Positions 42,811-51,242 of a stretch of DNA of 57,178 nt are shown piece after piece. Made by a program: the position numbers and the translations under genes. Source of the stretch: JACQFK01 sp964619955 (GTDB lineage Bacteria; Planctomycetota; MHYJ01; JACPRB01); contig CAZUJF010000036.1 of NCBI GenBank assembly GCA_964619955.1, forward strand, positions 1 to 57,178, read 5' to 3'. The notes under the pieces were generated by a model that did no database searches, had not been told where the DNA came from, and saw only the letters and a list, made by a program, of their open reading frames with translations. Positions within the stretch are counted from its first letter, which is position 1. Each line of letters begins with the position of its first letter.

Positions 42811-44009
42811 AGCTGCTGCCGCTCGCCGTCCTGCTGCTCGCCGCCGCCGCGGCGCACGCGCAGGACTTCCAGGTCGGCGTACGCGCCAAGGCGATGGGCG
42901 GCAGCTACACGGCCTTCGGCGACGACCCGGTCGCGATCTGGACCAACCCGGCGGGCACCGCCCAGCTGGACTCCCAGGTCGCCCTCACGTACCAGAGCTT
43001 CACGCAGTACGAGTTCGACGATTTCGGCGACGACGTCCCCTCGACCGCGGAGGGCGATCCGGAGCAGGGCCTGCTGGATCCGCCGATCTCCCCCTCCTTC
43101 GCCGGGGTCGTGGTGAAACTCGGCGGCGAGGCCGTGGAATCCGCCGTGTCGCTCGCGTACATCCGCCCCTTCCAGATCAAGTACGTCTACGTCTACGACG
43201 ACCCCGATCCCGCGCAGGACGACCTGCTGACGCAGACGGACCAGCAGTTCTCGCGGATCCGCGCCGCCTGGGCCGTGAACATCCGGCTCTCGGAGCAGTC
43301 GCCGTGGTTCAAGTCGGTCTCCGCCGGCATCGCCGTCGACTACGTCTACACCAAGTACAAGGAGGTCGACCAGAACACGGACCCGGACCGGGACACGCAG
43401 GTCTACGAGGACAGCGAGTCCTCGGCGGGCTGGGGCGCGGGACTGCTGCTCACCGCGTATGAGGAGGCGGGGCTGCGCGTGGACCTCGGGGCCGCGTACA
43501 ACTCGGGGGTCGACTTCCACTTCGACCTGGACAAGAACATCTATCCGGTCTGGGACTGGCCCGAGCTCCGCTCCGTGGGATTCGCGCTGTACCTCTTCGA
43601 GGGGTACCCGCTGCGGCTCACCTTCGACACCCAGTGGATCGGCTGGAAGCGGGCGGTGGGATCCCCCGGCCTCGGCCAGGAGGGCTTCGAGGACGCGCTC
43701 AATTTCTCGGCGGGGCTCGAATACCGCCACACGCTGTACGAGAAATACAGGCTCTTCACGCGCGCCGGCTGGAAGAGCTACGACACCCCCTGGAACGCCG
43801 AGAGCGAACTGCCTTCCGTCGGCCTCAGCCAGCTCCGCATCGACACCAAGGGCGACCGCATCAACATCCTCACGCTGGGGCTGGGGCTCTACTGGACGCG
43901 CCTGAATCCGCAGGGCGTCGTGCGCCTGGCCGGACTGGACCTGGCCGTCGAGCTCTTCGGCGAGACGGAACTGCTGATGGGGATCGGGTACACGTACCAG
44001 TTCGATTGA
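42807..44009 (+). CDS. Outer-membrane beta-barrel-like protein (PorV/FadL-like)
   Basis: 400 residues. Signal peptide 1-20 (cut after AHA). The N-terminus of the mature protein, VRAKAMGGSYTAFGDDPVAIWTNPAG (positions about 26-51), is the signature of PorV/UPF0164/FadL-type barrels. Alternating polar/hydrophobic strands continue to a C-terminus ending in aromatic YTYQFD, a typical barrel-insertion signal. Four-nucleotide ATGA overlap with the kinase gene. Might transport hydrophobic substrates or anchor a secretion process. Confidence 0.8.
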   Translation: MKLLPLAVLLLAAAAAHAQDFQVGVRAKAMGGSYTAFGDDPVAIWTNPAGTAQLDSQVALTYQSFTQYEFDDFGDDVPSTAEGDPEQGLLDPPISPSFAGVVVKLGGEAVESAVSLAYIRPFQIKYVYVYDDPDPAQDDLLTQTDQQFSRIRAAWAVNIRLSEQSPWFKSVSAGIAVDYVYTKYKEVDQNTDPDRDTQVYEDSESSAGWGAGLLLTAYEEAGLRVDLGAAYNSGVDFHFDLDKNIYPVWDWPELRSVGFALYLFEGYPLRLTFDTQWIGWKRAVGSPGLGQEGFEDALNFSAGLEYRHTLYEKYRLFTRAGWKSYDTPWNAESELPSVGLSQLRIDTKGDRINILTLGLGLYWTRLNPQGVVRLAGLDLAVELFGETELLMGIGYTYQFD

Positions 44010-44010
44010 G

Positions 44011-45312
44011 ATGAAGACCGCGCTGCTGCTGTTCGCGGGACTCCTCCAGGAGGAGGCCCGGATCGACGACGTCGATTACGACCGCCATCTGGCGCCGCAC
44101 GTACGGAGCCTGGAGGCGCTGGAGCGCTCGTGGCGGGAGAAACCCGCGGCCGCGCTCGTCGCCGTCGAGGCCCTGATCGCGGACCTGGAGCGCGACGTCG
44201 CGCCGCGTTTCTCCTCGTGCCTGGAGGCGCAGATCGTGGTGCGGGCCACGCGCGGCATCGACAAGGGGCAGGTGAAGGAACGGCACGCCTGTTTCCCCTA
44301 CCGCCTGGCCGGGGAGATCGCGATGGGGGCGGACGAGCCCGGAAAGGCCGCGGCCTTCCTGAAGAAGTCGCCGTCGTCCAGAAAGCTGCTCGAGGCCGCC
44401 CTCGCCGCCGCCGAGAAACGCCGTCCGCCGCCCCTGCAGAAACCCGCGCTCGATCTGTCGCCGTTTCTGCCGAAAGGCGACTTCATCGGGGCGCTCGAAG
44501 CGTTGCGGGTCCGGCGTGCGGATCTCGCGGACGATTTCGAGAAGCGCGCGGAGGAACTGCGCCAGGCCTGTCTGCGGCGCCAGCGGGAGGCGACGTCCCG
44601 GCTCGCGGCGGTGCTGCCGCGGCTCGAGGCGGCGGAGTTCCGGAAGGAGCACCTGGAGCCCTGCCTGGCCGCCCGGGTGCCGCCGGACTGGGAGATCGAG
44701 GAGTGGCGCTGGGCGCGGCGCCTGGACCGCTGGGCCGAATCCCGCACGAAGCCGGAGCTCGAGAAGCTGGCGATCGAGGCCCTGAAGTTCGCCGAGACGG
44801 ATTTTCATGTCCTTTGCGAGCAGGCGCAGAAGGACCGTCTGTCGGAGGCGGGGGCGCTCGTGGAGGAGATCCGGCGCGCGGGGCGCGAGGCGCGGGCGCC
44901 GTTGCTGGACCGGATGGGCGGCGTCGAGCGCGCGCTGCAGGATCTGCTCGCGGCGCGGCCCCAGCCGGCGATCTCGAAATCGCTGGCGGAGCTGAAGGCG
45001 CGGCTGCCGGTGGACGAGGAGGCGCTGGACCGGGCGCGGAAGGGGGCGGAGGGGATCGACGAGATCCGCCGTCTCGCGGACGCCCTGGAGCGGCTCTGGT
45101 CGACGGGCCGACGGGAGCAGCTCTCGATCCCGGACCAGAAGGACCTCGCGCTCTATCTGGGCATCTACCGCTGCTACGCACTCTTCCTGGAGGGCCGCAC
45201 GATCGAGGAGACGGCGAAGGACGCGCGGGTCGCCGAGGTGCTGCGCGGCGCCGGCGAGCTGCCCGCGGGCCTCTCCCCCAAGGTGGCGGCGGTGCGGGCC
45301 CGCTTGAAGTAG
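44011..45312 (+). CDS. Secreted alpha-helical protein of unknown function
   Basis: 433 residues. Short leader (MKTALLLFAGLLQEEA), then an almost entirely helical, Arg/Glu/Leu-rich protein; a coiled-coil-like region lies at about 190-300. Three cysteines occur, but no recognisable domain. Starts one base after the barrel-protein stop, so it is the third gene of the kinase operon. Confidence 0.55.
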   Translation: MKTALLLFAGLLQEEARIDDVDYDRHLAPHVRSLEALERSWREKPAAALVAVEALIADLERDVAPRFSSCLEAQIVVRATRGIDKGQVKERHACFPYRLAGEIAMGADEPGKAAAFLKKSPSSRKLLEAALAAAEKRRPPPLQKPALDLSPFLPKGDFIGALEALRVRRADLADDFEKRAEELRQACLRRQREATSRLAAVLPRLEAAEFRKEHLEPCLAARVPPDWEIEEWRWARRLDRWAESRTKPELEKLAIEALKFAETDFHVLCEQAQKDRLSEAGALVEEIRRAGREARAPLLDRMGGVERALQDLLAARPQPAISKSLAELKARLPVDEEALDRARKGAEGIDEIRRLADALERLWSTGRREQLSIPDQKDLALYLGIYRCYALFLEGRTIEETAKDARVAEVLRGAGELPAGLSPKVAAVRARLK

Positions 45313-45381
45313 GAATCGCTTGCCCCGAAGGCGCCCGCCCCGCATAGTACTAACCCGGATTAGCCCACAAAAGGAGACCCC

Positions 45382-46395
45382 ATGTTCCCCGACCTGAAGA
45401 AGCCCATCGTCACGATCGAACGCCACATGGCGGAGCAGCAGAAGGCGTACCCCGCCGCGTCGGGGCAGTTCACGTCGATGCTCTGGGAGTTCACCCTCGC
45501 GGTCAAGATGATCGCCCGCGAGGTGCGCCGCGCGGGCCTCATCGACATCCTCGGGGCCGCCGGCACGGAGAACGTGCACGGCGAGCGCGTCCAGAAACTC
45601 GACGAGTACGCGCAGGACCGCATCGAACACGCCATGTACCGCACCGGCATGGTCTGCAGCCTCGCCAGCGAGGAACGCGAGGAGATCATGCCCGTGCCCA
45701 AGGGCTACAAGAAGGGCAAATACATCGTCCACTTCGACCCCCTCGACGGCTCGTCCAACATCGACGTCAACATCTCCATCGGGACGATCTGGTCCATCCA
45801 CAAGAAGGTCTCGCCGGGCGAGGACGGCACGCTCGCGGATTCGCTCCAGGCGGGCACCCGGCAGCTCGCCGCGGGATACGTGCTCTACGGATCGAGCACG
45901 CTCTTCGTCTACACGACCGGCAAGAGCGTGCACGGCTTCACGCTCGACCCCACCGTCGGCGAGTTCCTGCTCTCGCATCCCGACATCAAGATCCCCAAGC
46001 GCGGCACCTCGTACTCGATCAACGAGGGCTCGACGGCCTCCTGGGACGCGGGAACGGCCGCGTACATCGCGCACCTCAAGGAGAAGGACGCGGCCTCGGG
46101 GCGGCCCTATTCGCAGCGTTACGTCGGCACGCTGGTGGCGGACTTCCACCGGACGCTCCTGCGCGGCGGCATCTTCCTGTACCCGGCGATGCCGAAGCCG
46201 AAGCTGCGCCTGCTCTACGAGGCGGCCCCGATGGCGATGATCGCCGAGGCGGCGGGCGGCAGGGCGACGACGGGGACGAAGCGCATCCTGGAGATCGTGC
46301 CCAAGACGCTTCACGAAAAAGTCGCGCTGGTCACCGGCAGCCCCGAGGACGTCGCCGAATACGAGGAGCGCTTCCGGCAGCAGGCGCCTTCGTAG
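45382..46395 (+). CDS. fbp: Fructose-1,6-bisphosphatase, class I
   Basis: 337 residues. It removes the 1-phosphate of fructose-1,6-bisphosphate in gluconeogenesis. The metal and substrate loop is FDPLDGSSNIDVNISIGTI (begins near residue 119), with ASEEREEIM upstream and the C-terminal YEAAPMAMIAEAAGG. The length is typical. Shine-Dalgarno AGGAGA 6 nt before the ATG, with TTGCCC/CATAGT promoter-like boxes at 45320 and 45343. It converges with ruvX, with 2 nt between stops. Confidence 0.97.
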   Translation: MFPDLKKPIVTIERHMAEQQKAYPAASGQFTSMLWEFTLAVKMIAREVRRAGLIDILGAAGTENVHGERVQKLDEYAQDRIEHAMYRTGMVCSLASEEREEIMPVPKGYKKGKYIVHFDPLDGSSNIDVNISIGTIWSIHKKVSPGEDGTLADSLQAGTRQLAAGYVLYGSSTLFVYTTGKSVHGFTLDPTVGEFLLSHPDIKIPKRGTSYSINEGSTASWDAGTAAYIAHLKEKDAASGRPYSQRYVGTLVADFHRTLLRGGIFLYPAMPKPKLRLLYEAAPMAMIAEAAGGRATTGTKRILEIVPKTLHEKVALVTGSPEDVAEYEERFRQQAPS

Positions 46396-46397
46396 GG

Positions 46398-46805
46398 TCA
46401 GGCGCCGCCGGGGCGGCGCTGGAGGTAGGTTTCGAGGATCACGATCGCGGCGGCGAGGTCCTTGCGCTGCGCGCGGGCCTTGCGGTCCAGCCCCGCCCCC
46501 CGCAGGCGCGCCTCGCCCTCCGCCGTGGAGAGGCGCTCGTCCCAGGCTTCCACCGGCAGATCCGTGTGCAGCTCCAGCTCGGCGATGAACTCGCGGGAGC
46601 GCCGCGCCGCCGGGCCTTCCGTGTCGTCCATGTTGAGGGGCAGCCCCACCACGACCTTCTCCGCCTGCTGCTCCGCGGCGATGCGGGCCACGTCCGCCGC
46701 GTCGGCGCCCTCGAGCGTCGGCAGCGCCATCGCCATCGTGCCGGCCGGGTCGCTGATCGCGAAGCCCGTCCGTTTCGTCCCGAGATCGACGGCGAGCACC
46801 CTCAC
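46398..46805 (-). CDS. ruvX: Putative pre-16S rRNA nuclease / Holliday junction resolvase-like YqgF
   Basis: 135 residues, GTG start overlapping the upstream gene (GTGA). RNase-H-like fold: AVDLGTKRTGFAISD (first Asp), VVGLPLNMDDTEG, and WDERLSTAEGE plus a late RKDLAAAIVILETYL (acidic residues). In the family it processes the 5' end of 16S rRNA; a Holliday-junction role is also proposed. Confidence 0.92.
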   Translation of the reverse strand: MRVLAVDLGTKRTGFAISDPAGTMAMALPTLEGADAADVARIAAEQQAEKVVVGLPLNMDDTEGPAARRSREFIAELELHTDLPVEAWDERLSTAEGEARLRGAGLDRKARAQRKDLAAAIVILETYLQRRPGGA

Positions 46806-47869
46806 AACTTCGCCTCGTGCCCCCTCGCCTTCAGCGCCTCGACGAGCGCCTTGAGGTCCTCCGCGCGTTCGCGCGTGCAGACGAGCGTCGCGTCCGGCGT
46901 GTGCACGACCACGAGCCCCTCCAGCCCCAGCACGCCCACCACGTGGCCGGGCTGCGAGGAGATCACGAGGGAGCGCTTCGTGTCGACGGCGACGATGTCG
47001 CCCTCGAGGGAATTGCCCGCCGCGTCCCGGGGGCGGCGGTCGGCGGCCGCGGACCAGGAGCCGACGTCGTCCCACTCGAACGGCGCCTCCAGCATGACGA
47101 CGCGCTCCGCCTTCTCCATGACGCCGTAGTCGATGGAGATGCGCTTGAGCTTCGCGTACTCGCGCTCGAGGGTTTCGCCCGCCCGGGGCGTCCCCCAGGC
47201 GTCGCCGATCGTTTTCAGTCCCGCAGCCAGATCGGGCAGGAAGCGCCCGATCGCGGCGAGGATGCTGCGGGCCTCCCAGACGAAGATGCCGCCGTTCCAG
47301 TAGTGCTCGCCGCTCTTGAGGAACTCCCGGGCGGTTTCGAGCGGGGGTTTCTCGCAGAAGCGGCGGACCTTGAAGAGTCCGGGCCCCAGGGGCTCGCCGC
47401 GCTGGAGGTAGCCGTAGCAGGTGGCGGGCTGGCGGGGCGGGATGCCGAACGTGACGAGAGTTCCGCCCTGCGCCGCCCGGCGTCCGGCCTCGAGGGCGGC
47501 CTGGAACTTCAGGGGGTCGTCGATGTAATGGTCGGAGGGCAGGATGCAGAACGAGGCGCCGGGCGAGCGCCGTTCGATCACTTCGGCGGCGAATCCGATG
47601 GCGGCGGCGGTGTCGCGTCCCGAGGGCTCCTCGAGGATGTTCCCGGCGGGCAGCATCGGCAGTTCCGCCCGGAGCAGCGCCGCCTGTTCGCGGGCGGTCA
47701 CGACGAGGATGCGGGCGGGGTCGAACTTCGGGGCGAGGCGGTCCGCGGTCCGGCGGATCATGGTGGGCGGCCCCAGGATGGGCAGGACCTGCTTGGGGCG
47801 CTCGCGGCGGGAGAGGGGCCAGAAGCGGGTGCCGCTCCCGCCGGCCATGATGACGGCGAAGAAATCCAT
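46802..47869 (-). CDS. manC: Mannose-1-phosphate guanylyltransferase
   Basis: 355 residues. It makes GDP-mannose from mannose-1-phosphate and GTP. N-terminal nucleotidyltransferase signature: MAGGSGTRFWPLSRRERPKQ; then EEPSGRDTAAAIGFA, CILPSDHYI, and DVGSWSA toward the C-terminus. It lacks a fused isomerase domain, so it is the short form. Its ATG follows a minus-strand TATTCT by exactly 6 nt, and palindrome B begins 7 nt further upstream. It is co-transcribed with ruvX. Confidence 0.93.
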   Translation of the reverse strand: MDFFAVIMAGGSGTRFWPLSRRERPKQVLPILGPPTMIRRTADRLAPKFDPARILVVTAREQAALLRAELPMLPAGNILEEPSGRDTAAAIGFAAEVIERRSPGASFCILPSDHYIDDPLKFQAALEAGRRAAQGGTLVTFGIPPRQPATCYGYLQRGEPLGPGLFKVRRFCEKPPLETAREFLKSGEHYWNGGIFVWEARSILAAIGRFLPDLAAGLKTIGDAWGTPRAGETLEREYAKLKRISIDYGVMEKAERVVMLEAPFEWDDVGSWSAAADRRPRDAAGNSLEGDIVAVDTKRSLVISSQPGHVVGVLGLEGLVVVHTPDATLVCTRERAEDLKALVEALKARGHEAKL

Positions 47870-47875
47870 CCCGGG

Positions 47876-47881
47876 AGAATA
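47876..47881 (-). promoter_or_regulatory. -10-like TATTCT, leaderless spacing
   Basis: Minus strand, 6 nt (CCCGGG) before ATG 47869, with palindrome B immediately upstream. Confidence 0.5.
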
Positions 47882-47888
47882 GCACCCA

Positions 47889-47949
47889 ACAAAGCAGACG
47901 GTCTACTTTGTTGCCTCCTCGGGGCAACAAAGTAGACCGTCTGCTTTGT
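47889..47949. repeat. Palindromic repeat copy B: perfect 27-bp inverted repeat
   Basis: Arms 47889-47915 and 47923-47949 pair perfectly around a 7-nt centre. The core ACAAAGCAGACGGTCTACTT matches copy A except for one inverted C/G at the symmetry centre and a G for A. Five T residues follow on the plus strand (47952-47956), so RNA from that strand could form a terminator-like structure. Confidence 0.95.
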
Positions 47950-48053
47950 CGTTTTTCGGCATAATCGGGGACCCCGACGGCGTCCAAGGGTAAGAGTTGT
48001 GCCGGGGCAACCCTGGACCCCTGCGGAGCGTATCACTTATAGATTATGTGTCA

Positions 48054-48075
48054 CCCCCCGGAATGAGCCGGGGGG
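48054..48075 (+). promoter_or_regulatory. Strong GC hairpin in the 5' leader of the FHA gene
   Basis: CCCCCCGG, loop AATGAG, CCGGGGGG: a perfect 8-bp all-GC stem ending about 6 nt before the GGAGG at 48082. It would form in the transcript next to the ribosome-binding site. An AT-rich TATAGATTATG tract just upstream (48038-48048) may be the promoter. Confidence 0.55.
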
Positions 48076-48091
48076 CGGCCTGGAGGCGGGA

Positions 48092-49822
48092 ATGATCAAG
48101 CTGCTGCTGAAGCACGAAGGCGAAACGCGCGAAATGGAGCTCTCCCAGACGGAGATCTCCATGGGCCGCTCCGCCGAAAACACCATCGCCCTCAACGACA
48201 AGAAGGCGTCCCGAAAACACGCCAAGATCGAGAAGGACGGCGACACCTACCGGCTCGTCGACCTCGGCTCCGGCAACGGCACGAAGGTCAACGGCAAGGA
48301 CGTGAACATGCACGTCCTCGGCCTGGGCGACGAGGTCCAGATCGGACTCTCGACCGTCACCGTCATCGCCCTGGACGCCCCGTCCCTCATCCGCCACGCC
48401 CCCGCCTCCGCGGCCCCCGCCGCGGCCGCCGCGGACGCCAAACCCGCCGAATCCCTGGGCGACGCGCTCAAGAAACACACCCGCCGCGGCCACTACGCCC
48501 GCAAGTCCTCCTCCGGCTCGATGGTCGCCTTCGCCGCCGCGGCCCTCGTGATCGGCGCGGTCGCCTGGGTCCTCTACGAGAAGGCGGGCAACATCTCCGT
48601 CCGGCCCGCCGCCGGCACGGCCGAGAAGAAGGGCGACAGCCTGGCCCGGGAGGCCGAGACCACCTACGCCTCGTTCCGGCCCCGGGCCGAGTCGGAGACC
48701 GCCTCCGACGCGCTGATCGCGGAAGCCTCGACCCTCGCCGAGAAATTCGGGCACGTGAAGCCCGACTTCGACGTGCTCGTCACCCAGCTCAAGCAGCGCC
48801 GCGCGGAGCAGATCGGCAAGATGGCCTTCTCCCAGGTCGAGGGCCTGGTGCAGGCCGCCCTCAAGGAGCGCCGCTTCGGCGACGCCTTGGACGCGCTCAA
48901 GGCCCTCAAGGGGACGCCCGACGCCGCCCAGGCCGCGATCCTGGCGGACAAGGCCACCGAGGAGATCGGGAAGGAATTCAAGATCGTCGACGAGCAAGGC
49001 AAGAAGCTGGCCGCCGAGAAGCAATACAGCGCGGCGGCCGAGCACTACCGCACCCAGGCCAAGAGCTTCCGCGCCACCGAGCATTTCAAATACCTGAGCA
49101 ACAAGCCCGAGATGCTCGACGAACTCGCCAAGACCGAGATCGCCGCCGAGACGGCCAAGGCCCAGCGCGCCGCGGCGCCCCCCAAGGAAACCGCGATCGC
49201 CAAGGCCCCGGCGCCCGCCCCCGAGCCCCCCAAGCCCGTCGTCGAAGCCCCGAAACCCGCGATGCCCAAGGAGCCGCCGAAGCCCGCGATGCCGGCCCCG
49301 CCCGCCCCGAAGCCCGCCGTGCCGGCGCCCAAGCCGCCCGAACCCAAGCCGGCGGCGCCGAAGCCGCCCGAGCCGAAGCCCGAACCCAAGGAGGACGCCA
49401 AACCCGCCGAAGGGTCCACCGTGCGCTACAAGAAGCCCGACGTGCTCTGCGACTGCAAGAAGGTCCTCAAGGGCACCTACTGCGTGAAATGCGAGCGCAC
49501 GCTCATGGAGGACGACCTCCGCAAGGGCCTCTGCAAGAAGTGCGAGGAGAAGCCCAAGAAGATCGACCTCTGCGTGAAGCGCTACTTCCAGGCGGAGTGC
49601 CACCCCGAGAAGATCAGCGACAAACCCGTCCTCTGCGACGGCAAGGTCTACGACTTCCCCCACGAGGACAAGGCCCGCATCGTCCATCTCTGCGAAGCCT
49701 GCGACGAATGGGGCGAGACGCAGAGCGAAATCAAGCACAAGGCGGAATGCAAGAACCGCCTCGCCACCACGAAGGTCTGCCAGAAGTCCGGGCAGGGAGC
49801 CCACGCGCCCAAGGAGAAATAG
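48092..49822 (+). CDS. FHA-domain membrane protein with C-terminal Cys-rich domain
   Basis: 576 residues, GGAGG before the ATG. The FHA domain spans 1-95: MGRSAEN (Arg26), SRKHAKI (Ser40, His43), LGSGNGTKVNG; it binds phosphothreonine and would read the kinases of this genome. Transmembrane helix at about 142-162, then a helical stalk, then an Ala/Pro/Lys-rich linker (about 385-450). The last ~130 residues hold paired cysteines (CDCKK, YCVKCE, LCKKCEE, LCEACDE, AECKN). The same Cys pattern forms the C-terminus of the selenoprotein encoded next. Probably metal- or redox-active outside the membrane. Confidence 0.8.
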   Translation: MIKLLLKHEGETREMELSQTEISMGRSAENTIALNDKKASRKHAKIEKDGDTYRLVDLGSGNGTKVNGKDVNMHVLGLGDEVQIGLSTVTVIALDAPSLIRHAPASAAPAAAAADAKPAESLGDALKKHTRRGHYARKSSSGSMVAFAAAALVIGAVAWVLYEKAGNISVRPAAGTAEKKGDSLAREAETTYASFRPRAESETASDALIAEASTLAEKFGHVKPDFDVLVTQLKQRRAEQIGKMAFSQVEGLVQAALKERRFGDALDALKALKGTPDAAQAAILADKATEEIGKEFKIVDEQGKKLAAEKQYSAAAEHYRTQAKSFRATEHFKYLSNKPEMLDELAKTEIAAETAKAQRAAAPPKETAIAKAPAPAPEPPKPVVEAPKPAMPKEPPKPAMPAPPAPKPAVPAPKPPEPKPAAPKPPEPKPEPKEDAKPAEGSTVRYKKPDVLCDCKKVLKGTYCVKCERTLMEDDLRKGLCKKCEEKPKKIDLCVKRYFQAECHPEKISDKPVLCDGKVYDFPHEDKARIVHLCEACDEWGETQSEIKHKAECKNRLATTKVCQKSGQGAHAPKEK

Positions 49823-49888
49823 CCCGAAAGTCCGAAACCCTCCCCCGAATCCCGGCGTACCTTAGCTGTACTTGTGGGAGCGGGTATC

Positions 49889-50515
49889 GTGAAGATTCAG
49901 ACTCTGGGCGCATTCCTGTTTCTCGCCGTGGCGCTGGGCGCCGCGGCCCAGGCGGGCAAGGTCGTCAACGCCAAGTGCCCCGTCAAATCCGACCAGGCGC
50001 CCAAGCCGGGCATCACCTCCGCCTACAAGGGCTCGGTCATCGGGTTCTGCTGAGGGAACTGCAAGAAGACCTTCGACGGCGACCCGGAGGGTTTTGCCGC
50101 GCGCATCCCCGAACTCAAGGCGACGAAGAAGCCCGACGCCAAGCCCCAGACCGGCGGCCCCTGCGAATGCAAACAGATCGTCAAGGGCTGGTATTGCAAC
50201 GAGTGCAAGCGCGAGCTCAAGGAGGACGACGTCCGCAACGCCGCCTGCAAGAAGTGCGAGACCAAGCCCATGCAGCTGGAGTACTGCCTCAAGCGCACGT
50301 ACAAGGCGCAGACCCCCCAGGAGATCAACAAGAAGCTGCCCCCGACGTTCACCGACGACCTCGCCCGCATCAGCTACGAGTGCGACACCTGCGGCGCGAA
50401 GGCGGAGTACGAGAAGGACATCAAGCACAAGGACGACTGCAAACCCAAGTTCGGCGGAGGCTGCCGCAAGGTCTGCGCCAAGTCGGGCAAGGCGCCCCAC
50501 ATCTCCAACAAGTGA
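49889..50515 (+). CDS. Exported Cys-rich selenoprotein (Sec55) with YHS-like metal-binding domain
   Basis: 208 residues if TGA 50051-50053 is read as selenocysteine. GTG start, GGGAG 8 nt upstream; signal peptide 1-22 (cut after AQA). Residues 28-75 match a YHS/TRASH-like metal site: KCPV, then YKGSVIGF-C54-U55-GN-C58-KKTF and a DPEGFAARI end; relatives have CCxxC here, so Sec replaces the second Cys. Residues 90-208 are a Cys-rich domain with CECK, YCNECK, ACKKCE, YECDTCG and two later Cys, homologous to the C-terminus of the FHA protein 67 nt upstream. A SECIS-like hairpin follows the TGA. An intrinsic terminator lies 16 nt after the stop. Predicted role: metal or thiol chemistry in the periplasm. 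Confidence 0.8.
50069..50092 (+). promoter_or_regulatory. SECIS-like hairpin downstream of UGA55
   Basis: Lower stem ACCTTC (50069-50074) with GAGGGT (50087-50092), one G-U pair; 2-nt bulge GA; upper stem CGG/CCG; loop CGAC (50080-50083). The UGA-to-loop distance is 26 nt, and the loop has G at position two. This fits the bacterial SECIS consensus. Confidence 0.65.
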
Positions 50516-50530
50516 GTTCCGCGAATCCGG

Positions 50531-50566
50531 AAGGGCGCCCCGCCGGCCCTGGCGGGGCGCCTTTTT
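50531..50566 (+). terminator. Rho-independent terminator after the selenoprotein gene
   Basis: GGCGCCCCGCC (50534-50544), loop GGCCCT, GGCGGGGCGCC (50551-50561): an 11-bp perfect stem, then five T. The A residues before it can extend the stem into the T run. Confidence 0.9.
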
Positions 50567-50591
50567 CATACCCCCCGCGGGCCCCTGCGGA

Positions 50592-50597
50592 TAGAAT
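50592..50597 (+). promoter_or_regulatory. -10-like TAGAAT
   Basis: Ends 12 nt before ATG 50610, just downstream of the terminator; no Shine-Dalgarno. Confidence 0.4.
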
Positions 50598-50609
50598 CCC
50601 CTACCCTTC

Positions 50610-51242
50610 ATGGACAAGCTGTCGGTCGCCCTGGTCTCCACTTTCACCGTGGCCCTCCTGCACACGATGATCCCGAGCCACTGGCTCTGCTTCGTCGTCG
50701 TCGGCCGGGCCCAGGGATGGAGGCCCCGGAAGACCCTCGCGGTCGCCGCGGCCGCCGGGCTGCTCCACGTCGCCTCCACCATGGCCCTCGGCGTCGCCCT
50801 CGCGGTCTTCGGACGCGCGATCTTCGACAAGGACGACCACCTCCTCGAGAAGGCCAGCGCGTTCATCCTCATCGGCCTGGGCGCGCTCTACCTCGTGTCG
50901 CACCTGCTGCACGCCGGCCACCATCACGAGCAGGACAAGGCCGTCCCCGAAAAGGCCGCCTTCCTCGCCCTGCTCTTCTCCCTCGTGTTCTCGCCCTGCT
51001 CGGCCTCGATCCCCCTCCTCATCGTCTCCACCTGGGACGCCGGCTGGGCCGCCCTCGCGCTCATCGCCGGGGTCCTCCTCGTCACCACCGTGGGCGTCAT
51101 GCTGCTCCTGGTCGGCCTGACCACCCTGGGCATCGAAAAACTTCAGTTCGCGGCGTTCGACAAATATGAGAAACTGATCGTCGGGTCGCTGCTCTGCCTT
51201 CTGGGCGGGCTCGTCCTGCTCGTTCACCACGGACACGCATGA
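50610..51242 (+). CDS. Polytopic membrane protein, nickel/cobalt or UreH-like transporter family
   Basis: 210 residues with about six hydrophobic helices. HTMIPSHWLCF in helix 1, a His-rich loop (HAGHHHEQDK) and FSPCSASIPLL in helix 4 recall HupE/UreH/NiCoT-type small metal transporters. The polar residues within helices (His, Cys) could conduct a metal. It overlaps the TfoX-like gene by 4 nt (ATGA). Substrate unproven. Confidence 0.7.
   Translation: MDKLSVALVSTFTVALLHTMIPSHWLCFVVVGRAQGWRPRKTLAVAAAAGLLHVASTMALGVALAVFGRAIFDKDDHLLEKASAFILIGLGALYLVSHLLHAGHHHEQDKAVPEKAAFLALLFSLVFSPCSASIPLLIVSTWDAGWAALALIAGVLLVTTVGVMLLLVGLTTLGIEKLQFAAFDKYEKLIVGSLLCLLGGLVLLVHHGHA

Noticed and set aside
47889..47956. 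Palindrome B as a simple rho-independent terminator
   Set aside because: It has a stem and a T run, but lies between two divergent promoters with no plus-strand gene ending before it, and it belongs to a repeat family with members lacking a T run.
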